From positions 1 through 10,323 of the forward strand of contig JAGLLI010000119.1 of the NCBI GenBank assembly GCA_023140595.1: a stretch of DNA of 10,323 bases, read 5' to 3'. Under the pieces are notes generated by a model that was not told where the DNA came from, did no database searches, and was given only the letters and a program-made list of their open reading frames with translations. Made by a program: the position numbers and the translations under genes. This DNA is from Candidatus Parcubacteria bacterium (lineage in GTDB: Bacteria > Patescibacteriota > Patescibacteriia > Patescibacteriales > UBA12075). Position 1 is the stretch's first letter. Each line of letters starts with the position of its first letter. Positions 6,691 to 10,323 of this stretch are shown one piece after another.

Positions 6691-8298
6691 ATGCAAAATC
6701 AAATTCAAAATTTTAACCAGGATTCAGATTCAGATCAGGAACAAAACAAAAATCAAGAGCAACCGCTTAAAAAAGAGCCCTTTTTTCTTATGACTCTTAA
6801 AACACCTGTAATTGTTTTAATTTTTATCGCGCTGGGAGCGGTTATTATTGGAGGAGGGTATTTGATTGCGAGATATGATATTGCTCCGCCAAGCAGTATA
6901 GATTTGCCGATTACAAATCCTGTTATTGAAGCTCAATGTAAAATTGATTCTACTTGCAAACTTGCTTATACAGGCTCTAATATATGCTTTCCCTGTGATA
7001 CTTCAATAGAGGAATATAAATGTCTTCCATTGGAAGAAGCCAAAAAAATAGAGGAAGAAAGATTTAAGAGAATGGTTGATAATAATATTTTTTGCGAGAG
7101 ATGCTTAGAAAAACCTCAGCATATTTGCAAATGTGAAAATGGGAAATGCGAGAAGGTTAAAGAAGGAAAAAAAGATAATCAAAACAACTATTTTATAAAT
7201 AAAAATTTAGGAATAAAATTTGACTATTCGTCAGTTGAATTTAAAGAAAAATTGGTTGTTGAAAATAATCAGATAATTTATCATTATCTTAATTCTGATA
7301 ATATTGAGTATATCTCGCTGTTTACAAAAAAGGCTAATCAAACCATTGAAGACGCAATTTTAGATGTTATTAAAAACGAAGGCAGAGATCCAAAGAATTG
7401 TAAAGTCGTGAATAAAGAAAAATATTATGGAAATCCAGATTATCAAGTATACAGATTAGACCTTGCAAATCCAACTATTATTTACTCTGAAGAAGAATTA
7501 GAACGAATTAGACTTGCAGATATAGAGGCGGAGCAAAATGGCGGTCCATTTAATGGCGAGCATCAAAAGCAAGCAATCCGCAATGAAAGATTAATCAAGG
7601 CTTGTTCTTATTATGCCGATCCGCTTGGATTAGGAACTTCCAAAACTATACCAAGCATATTTATTTATAATAATAAAAATAAGTTTGTCTTTTTACCAGG
7701 ATTGGCAAATCCATCTTTTTATCAAGAAGGTTCTATAGAATTATTTGATGATTATTATCAAGACGAAGAAAATACGGACACTTCCGACTGGCAGACTTAT
7801 CGCAATAAGGAATTTGGGTTTGAGTTTGATTATTTTTCAGAATGGAAGATTAATGTAGGAAAAATTATAACAAATGAAAAAGGAGAACAGAGACAGTTAA
7901 CTAGTATAGATAATCTTGAAATATTATCAGGCGATGCAAAAATATCCCTTAGTATTAGAGAAAACATCTCGCTAGAGAATATTTTACAAGCAGAAAAAAG
8001 TCTTAATTGTTATAATGTTATATCTGGAAATGAACAAAAAGAAGAATGCTCTTTTTGTAGTATTAAAGAGTCAAATATTGTAGTAGCAGGGTGTAATGGA
8101 AAAAAAATGATAAAAATAAATAAAGACATCCAATGTGAAGAAAGAGGAAGCTGTAAAAGTTTGTGTATTGATTATAAAGTAAGAACAGTAGTTTTTCAAA
8201 AGGATAATAATGTTTATATTCTAAATTCATTTGGTGGAGAACAGACGTTAGAAATTTTTAATCAAATCCTTTCCACGTTCAAATTCATAGAAAAATAA
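6691..8298 (+). CDS. Membrane-anchored protein with Cys module and two PsbP-like domains (paralogue B)
   Basis: Protein of 535 residues, function unknown. The N-terminus is Gln/Asn/Asp-rich and ends in KKEPFF (27-32); one membrane helix lies at about 38-60. A single Cys module (83-153) matches the first module of paralogue A almost residue for residue. The second Cys module of A is missing. In its place is a segment resembling a divergent PsbP-like domain (from about residue 167, YFINKNLGIKFDYS), followed by the second domain from SDWQTYRNKEFG (365 onward) to FNQILSTFKFIEK at the C-terminus. A few further cysteines (ECSFCS and ERGSCKSLC) lie in the last domain. I chose the ATG at 6691 because it aligns with the start of paralogue A; a TTG at 6649 would add 14 residues with no counterpart. 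There is no Shine-Dalgarno sequence. A role at the cell surface is inferred only from topology. Confidence 0.86.
   Translation: MQNQIQNFNQDSDSDQEQNKNQEQPLKKEPFFLMTLKTPVIVLIFIALGAVIIGGGYLIARYDIAPPSSIDLPITNPVIEAQCKIDSTCKLAYTGSNICFPCDTSIEEYKCLPLEEAKKIEEERFKRMVDNNIFCERCLEKPQHICKCENGKCEKVKEGKKDNQNNYFINKNLGIKFDYSSVEFKEKLVVENNQIIYHYLNSDNIEYISLFTKKANQTIEDAILDVIKNEGRDPKNCKVVNKEKYYGNPDYQVYRLDLANPTIIYSEEELERIRLADIEAEQNGGPFNGEHQKQAIRNERLIKACSYYADPLGLGTSKTIPSIFIYNNKNKFVFLPGLANPSFYQEGSIELFDDYYQDEENTDTSDWQTYRNKEFGFEFDYFSEWKINVGKIITNEKGEQRQLTSIDNLEILSGDAKISLSIRENISLENILQAEKSLNCYNVISGNEQKEECSFCSIKESNIVVAGCNGKKMIKINKDIQCEERGSCKSLCIDYKVRTVVFQKDNNVYILNSFGGEQTLEIFNQILSTFKFIEK
6933..7168 (+). repeat. Direct repeat copy 2 (Cys module of paralogue B)
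   Basis: Partner of 3201-3436 with no gaps in the alignment. Shorter matching blocks occur at the module joins further downstream: the SDWQTY block (about 3675-3717 against 7782-7824) and the final codons (4051-4095 against 8248-8292). Paralogues A and B therefore share their edges and first module but differ in the middle. Confidence 0.85.
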
Positions 8299-8410
8299 AA
8301 TTTGGGCAAAAGAAAATTTAAAAAAAGAAACAATTTTTCTTTTAAAGAATTATCAAAAAAGTTTAAGTTAATTTTTATATTTATAGATTAAAAATAATTA
8401 ATTCAATATT

Positions 8411-8623
8411 ATGTCAAACCAAACCCAAAATTCATTTCAAAATTCAGATCAAAATCAACAACCCAAAAAAGAACCATTCTCTTTTGCATGGAAGATTGTA
8501 AAAAATAAACTAGCAAAAATAATTAAATCTCTAATAAAAACCTATGAACAAAACAACAATCAAATCAATCGCCATCATCGTGGCGTTTACGCTTGTTTTA
8601 GGAGGATGTTCAATTTTTCCTAA
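8411..8623 (+). CDS. Short ORF with the paralogue N-terminal tag; probably a truncated third copy
   Basis: The first 27 or so residues (MSNQTQNSFQNSDQNQQP followed by KKEPFSF) repeat the Gln/Asn-rich tag of the genes at 2971 and 6691. The rest is short, basic and unlike them: no membrane helix, Cys module or PsbP-like domain. From base 8544 onward the frame overlaps the start of the lipoprotein gene in another frame, and the last 27 or so residues are probably just that gene read out of frame. I read this as the 5' stub of a third paralogue whose body was lost or replaced by the lipoprotein gene. It could still be expressed as a small cytoplasmic peptide, or act as an upstream ORF coupled to the lipoprotein. 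Confidence 0.4.
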   Translation: MSNQTQNSFQNSDQNQQPKKEPFSFAWKIVKNKLAKIIKSLIKTYEQNNNQINRHHRGVYACFRRMFNFS

Positions 8624-8930
8624 AACGTGGCCAACAACAAAAATTTTGCCAAAAACAAAACCGCAAGCGAAAACAGAATTGCCGAAAAATATAGGCGAAC
8701 AATTGGACGCGCAAACAAAAATTAAAAAATTTACAGATTATGATGAGCTGAAAGAATTTTTAGAGCAGGGCGCTGACATGCAATCTTACGGCAATAGTTG
8801 TGGATTGCGAGGCGACATGGGAGACATTGATATAATGACTGAAACAACAGCTGATTTTGGTATTAACGCTCCAATGGCAACAAAATCAATGGATGCGGGA
8901 CAAGCTATTCCTAGTATCCCATTTATTTAA
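8544..8930 (+). CDS. Lipoprotein, probably the truncated N-terminus of a beta-propeller (COG4880-like) protein
   Basis: Predicted 128-residue protein with a clear lipoprotein signal: Lys-containing N-terminus, hydrophobic core AIIVAFTLVL and lipobox LGGC, with lipidated Cys22. A Pro/Lys-rich linker follows, then IKKFTDYDELKEFLEQGA. From memory this resembles the segment before the propeller in secreted proteins with a C-terminal beta-propeller (COG4880/PF09826), where a tyrosine/glycine-rich and then Ala/Ser-rich stretch leads into the propeller. Here the frame ends at TAA 8928-8930, just where that domain should begin, and no propeller sequence follows before the recombinase scar. The gene therefore looks truncated at its 3' side, possibly by the element behind it. 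It might also be a genuine short lipoprotein. The ATG at 8544 is the first start after an in-frame stop and has no Shine-Dalgarno sequence. Confidence 0.6.
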   Translation: MNKTTIKSIAIIVAFTLVLGGCSIFPKTWPTTKILPKTKPQAKTELPKNIGEQLDAQTKIKKFTDYDELKEFLEQGADMQSYGNSCGLRGDMGDIDIMTETTADFGINAPMATKSMDAGQAIPSIPFI

Positions 8931-8945
8931 TATTTTCAACAAATA

Positions 8946-8954
8946 TGGTATAAT
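8946..8954 (+). promoter_or_regulatory. Extended -10 promoter of the recombinase remnant
   Basis: A perfect TATAAT at 8949-8954 is preceded by TGG (8946-8948), giving the extended -10 pattern TG-N-TATAAT. The -35 position (8926-8931, TTTAAT) is poor, which an extended -10 tolerates. The start would be near 8961, about 25 nt before the recombinase ATG at 8986. It lies directly after the truncated lipoprotein stop, so it probably arrived with the element. Confidence 0.55.
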
Positions 8955-8985
8955 TTTAGCAAATAAAAAAACTAAAATAAAAATT

Positions 8986-9887
8986 ATGAAGGAGGAAATA
9001 ATTTATGTCCGCGGGTATCATCCCGTGAACAAAAACAAGAGGGCTACTCAATCCCAGCTCAAAAAAATTGCTTAAGGAATATGCCAAAGCGAATGATTTT
9101 GAAGTAGTCAAAGAATTTGAGGATGACGAAACCGCCAAAAGCGCCGGCAGGACAGGATTTGTGCAGATGATTGAATACATTAAAGACAATCCGGATGTTA
9201 AAACCATTCTGGTTGAAAAAACAGACCGGCTATATCGTAATTTTAAAGACTACGTCACTATTGACGAGCTTGATATTACGGTTTTTTTAGTTAAAGAAAA
9301 TCAAGAAATCCGGCAAAGAATATACCTATTATCGTTGTACCAAATACAACACAAACTGCCAATAAAAAAATATTAGTGAGAAAGAGCTTGACCGTTAAAT
9401 GCAGAAGTCGCTGAATGGCCTCAAGGTGCCGGCAGAAACGCAGTTAAGCATATCTGAGGGTCTTAAGAAAGCTTTTGAATTAAAACGTGGCACAGAAGAC
9501 GTTACCAAGCAAAACTTAGAAGACAGGAAGAAACAGCTTGAAGAAAAAATGGCGATTCTTTACGAAGATCGTTTGAACAAAATAGTCACACCTGAATTCT
9601 ATCAAAATAAATTTGCCGAATGCGCGTCCGAGGTCGAAAGTCTAGACGTAAAAATCAGCCTCTACACGAAAGCAAATATCAACTTTTATGTTTTCGGCAC
9701 AAAAATTTTAGAACTCGCCGATAACGTTGGTTTTCTTTATGAAAATGCGAATCCGAGCGAAAAGCAGGAACTCTTAAATTTTCTACTATCGAACTCCAAG
9801 CTGAAAGACAAAAAAATGCTAATCTCATACAAAAAACCCTTCGATAATATCTATCAAAGGGTCTCTCGTTCCGATATGCGGGAGTGA
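8986..9887 (+). pseudogene. Large serine recombinase, inactivated and internally deleted
   Basis: Site-specific DNA recombinase of the resolvase/invertase superfamily, large serine type, normally about 500-550 residues with resolvase, recombinase, zinc-ribbon and coiled-coil parts. Here about 300 codons remain in pieces. The ATG at 8986 opens MKEEIIYVR. A two-base insertion (GG, about 9013-9015) precedes the catalytic Ser codon; removing it gives YVRVSSREQKQEGYSIPAQ. A run of 7 A at 9061-9067 is one short, after which frame 2 continues KLLKEYAKANDFEVV through TAKSAGRTGF, VEKTDRLYRNFKDYVTIDEL and LVKENQEI. At about 9309-9311 the sequence jumps to frame 3, SGKEYTYYRCTKYNTNC. This is the second half of the zinc ribbon, so the recombinase domain and the first Cys pair are deleted. 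TAA codons at 9363 and 9396 interrupt the next stretch (KNISEKELDR). The coiled-coil and C-terminal part then run open from 9399 to TGA 9885-9887. It cannot yield an active enzyme. Confidence 0.92.
9831..9861 (-). terminator. Rho-independent terminator of tRNA-Asp, inside the recombinase frame
   Basis: On the minus strand, CCCTTTGATA pairs with TATCGAAGGG (10-bp stem with one U-G pair, 5-nt loop; arms at plus positions 9852-9861 and 9837-9846), followed by six T (plus-strand A6 at 9831-9836). It begins 17 nt beyond the tRNA-Asp 3' end, the expected place. On the plus strand the right arm is followed by TCTCTCGTT, so it would not work well in that direction. It overlaps codons of the recombinase C-terminus (KKPFDNIYQRV). 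Confidence 0.85.
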
Positions 9888-9953
9888 CGAGACTCGAACT
9901 CGCGACCTCTTGCGTGACAGGCAAGCGCTCTAACCAAACTGAGCTACACCCCC
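9879..9953 (-). tRNA. tRNA-Asp (anticodon GTC)
   Basis: The minus strand folds into a full cloverleaf. The acceptor stem is GGGGGTG with CACTCCC (one G-U pair). The D arm is GCTC/GAGC, and the anticodon arm CTTGC-CTGTCAC-GCAAG has anticodon GTC. The T arm is GCGAG-TTCGAGT-CTCGT, with one G-U at its base. The discriminator is G73, as expected for tRNA-Asp. CCA is not encoded: the genomic sequence after G73 is CAT, so the CCA-adding enzyme is required. The last nine bases on its 3' side overlap the final codons of the recombinase remnant on the opposite strand. Confidence 0.97.
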
Positions 9954-10005
9954 TGGTAAATTATTCAACAAAAGAAAAACAGCTATTTTTAGCTATCTAA
10001 GAAAT

Positions 10006-10034
10006 ATACTAACATGCTAAACAAAACAAGTCAA
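10006..10034 (-). promoter_or_regulatory. Promoter of tRNA-Asp
   Basis: Read on the minus strand: -35 TTGACT (plus 10029-10034), exactly 17 bp, then -10 TAGTAT (plus 10006-10011). Each box differs slightly from consensus. The predicted start near 9999 gives a leader of about 45 nt before the mature tRNA 5' end at 9953, as expected for a processed tRNA precursor. Confidence 0.7.
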
Positions 10035-10056
10035 TATTTTTTTAATATTTTTTTAC

Positions 10057-10085
10057 TTGCAAAATTTTAAAAAACAATGTAATAT
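10057..10085 (+). promoter_or_regulatory. Candidate promoter of tRNA-Ala
   Basis: TTGCAA (10057-10062), 17-bp spacer, TATA-like TAATAT (10080-10085); four of six consensus bases in each box. The start would be near 10092, leaving about 70 nt of leader that includes the terminator-like hairpin at 10110-10146. The region is so AT-rich that matches of this quality occur by chance, so support is moderate. Confidence 0.4.
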
Positions 10086-10109
10086 CTAAATATTAGAAGA
10101 AATAAACGG

Positions 10110-10146
10110 CAATTAACTAATATTGGTTAAAGGTTAATTGTTTTTT
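10110..10146 (+). terminator. Terminator-like hairpin with U6 tract upstream of tRNA-Ala
   Basis: CAATTAAC (10110-10117) pairs perfectly with GTTAATTG (10133-10140), directly followed by TTTTTT (10141-10146). An alternative shorter hairpin pairs TTAAC (10113-10117) with GTTAA (10126-10130), leaving the second GTTAATTG free, so two mutually exclusive folds exist. No gene on this strand ends nearby except the dead recombinase, whose stop is 220 bp upstream. It is either a leftover terminator or an attenuator-like leader of tRNA-Ala. Confidence 0.45.
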
Positions 10147-10163
10147 GTTGTTAATCGTTTATT

Positions 10164-10240
10164 GGGCCGTTAGCTCAGCTGGCTAGAGCACCTGCCTTGC
10201 ACGTAGGGGGTCAAGGGTTCGAATCCCTTACGGTCCACCA
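10164..10240 (+). tRNA. tRNA-Ala (anticodon TGC)
   Basis: Complete cloverleaf of 77 nt. The acceptor stem GGGCCGT/ACGGTCC includes the G3-U70 pair that identifies tRNA-Ala. The D arm is GCTC/GAGC. The anticodon arm is CCTGC-CTTGCAC-GTAGG with anticodon TGC at 10198-10200, the variable loop is GGGTC, and the T arm is AAGGG-TTCGAAT-CCCTT. The discriminator is A73 and the CCA end is encoded, unlike the neighbouring tRNA-Asp. It is transcribed away from tRNA-Asp. Confidence 0.98.
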
Positions 10241-10323
10241 CTTCGCTCTTGCGGCTTACGCCGCTTAAGAGCTACGCGGTGCACGCACCAATTCTATAAA
10301 ATAGTTTAACTGTTAAAGCGAAG
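10241..10323 (+). repeat. GC-rich palindromic tract after tRNA-Ala
   Basis: Starting at the first base after CCA, this tract is much richer in G/C than its surroundings and contains nested inverted repeats. GCTCTT-GCGGC (10245-10255) pairs with GCCGC-TT-AAGAGC (10260-10272) around a TTAC loop, an 11-bp stem with a 2-nt bulge. GGTGC-AC-GCACC lies at 10278-10289, and TTTAAC-T-GTTAAA at 10305-10317. The two ends, CTTCGCT (10241-10247) and AGCGAAG (10317-10323), are reverse complements, so the whole tract may form one large folded unit that perhaps continues past the window. No U-tract follows the first stem, so it is not a typical terminator. A REP-like element or small structured RNA is possible. 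Confidence 0.6.

Noticed and set aside
8308..8343. 9-bp A/T inverted repeat after paralogue B as a terminator
   Set aside because: The stem is nearly all A-T and the right arm is followed by AAAG, not a U-tract; such pairings are expected by chance in homopurine/homopyrimidine runs.
8989..9025. AAGGAGG followed 9 nt later by ATG at 9005, a textbook ribosome binding site
   Set aside because: That ATG is out of frame with the recombinase and gives only seven codons before TGA; the motif is explained by the Lys-Glu-Glu codons of the recombinase N-terminus.
9013..9067. Programmed ribosomal frameshifting to express the recombinase
   Set aside because: The needed shifts are not at a slippery heptamer plus structure, and the gene further down has a large deletion and two stops, so decay is the simpler reading.
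1..10323. CRISPR array, toxin-antitoxin pair, retron, diversity-generating retroelement or defence island
   Set aside because: No regularly spaced repeats, no paired small toxin/antitoxin frames, no reverse transcriptase and no template/variable repeat pair were seen; the AAA_14/DUF4143 ATPase alone is not evidence of a defence system.
1..10323. Alternative genetic code with UGA as a sense codon, as in some candidate-phyla bacteria
   Set aside because: All recognised proteins reach normal length with the standard code and none needs an in-frame UGA to keep a conserved motif.

Overview
This is an AT-rich bacterial window. Its style suggests a Patescibacteria/CPR (Parcubacteria-like) genome: very A/T-rich codon use, no convincing Shine-Dalgarno sequence in front of any intact gene, single-span membrane proteins with Gln/Asn-rich N-termini and Trp-Gln-Thr-Tyr...Phe-Gly C-terminal domains, and a standalone AAA ATPase/DUF4143 gene. 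That placement is inferred from gene style; no marker gene here proves it.

Layout. 1-1440 is the C-terminal 60% or so of phosphoenolpyruvate synthase (ppsA), entering from the left edge, followed 14 nt later by a small two-span membrane protein (1455-1661). 1662-1888 has no intact gene but may hold a decayed coding remnant. ruvB (1889-2899), complete, encodes the Holliday-junction motor and ends at an AT-rich hairpin. 2971-8298 holds two paralogous membrane-anchored Cys-rich proteins (2971-4098 and 6691-8298), with alanine racemase (alr, 4136-5338) and an AAA_14/DUF4143 ATPase (5406-6635) between them. The ATPase has a near-consensus promoter placed so that transcription would start at its AUG. 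A third copy of the paralogues' N-terminal tag (8411) runs into a short lipoprotein (8544-8930), which looks like the front end of a beta-propeller lipoprotein whose propeller is missing.

8986-9887 is a clearly dead large serine recombinase. By hand it can be reconstructed across two small frameshifts, a large internal deletion and two in-frame stops. Its last codons overlap the 3' end of a tRNA-Asp gene on the opposite strand (9879-9953), and that tRNA's terminator hairpin lies inside the recombinase reading frame. A divergent tRNA-Ala (10164-10240) follows, then a GC-rich, strongly palindromic tract up to the window edge. The 210-bp gap between the tRNAs holds a good promoter for tRNA-Asp and, on the other strand, a candidate promoter plus terminator-like hairpin ahead of tRNA-Ala.

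How it fits together. The left half is housekeeping: PEP/pyruvate interconversion, recombination repair, and D-alanine for peptidoglycan. The 2971-8930 stretch is a lineage-specific surface-protein neighbourhood that grew by duplication and module swapping. The 8900-9900 stretch looks like a decayed mobile-element scar between a truncated lipoprotein gene and a tRNA gene. I found no CRISPR array, toxin-antitoxin pair or intact defence system. The most informative signals are the recombinase scar, the overlapping tRNA/terminator arrangement, the duplicated Cys-rich modules and the leaderless promoter.
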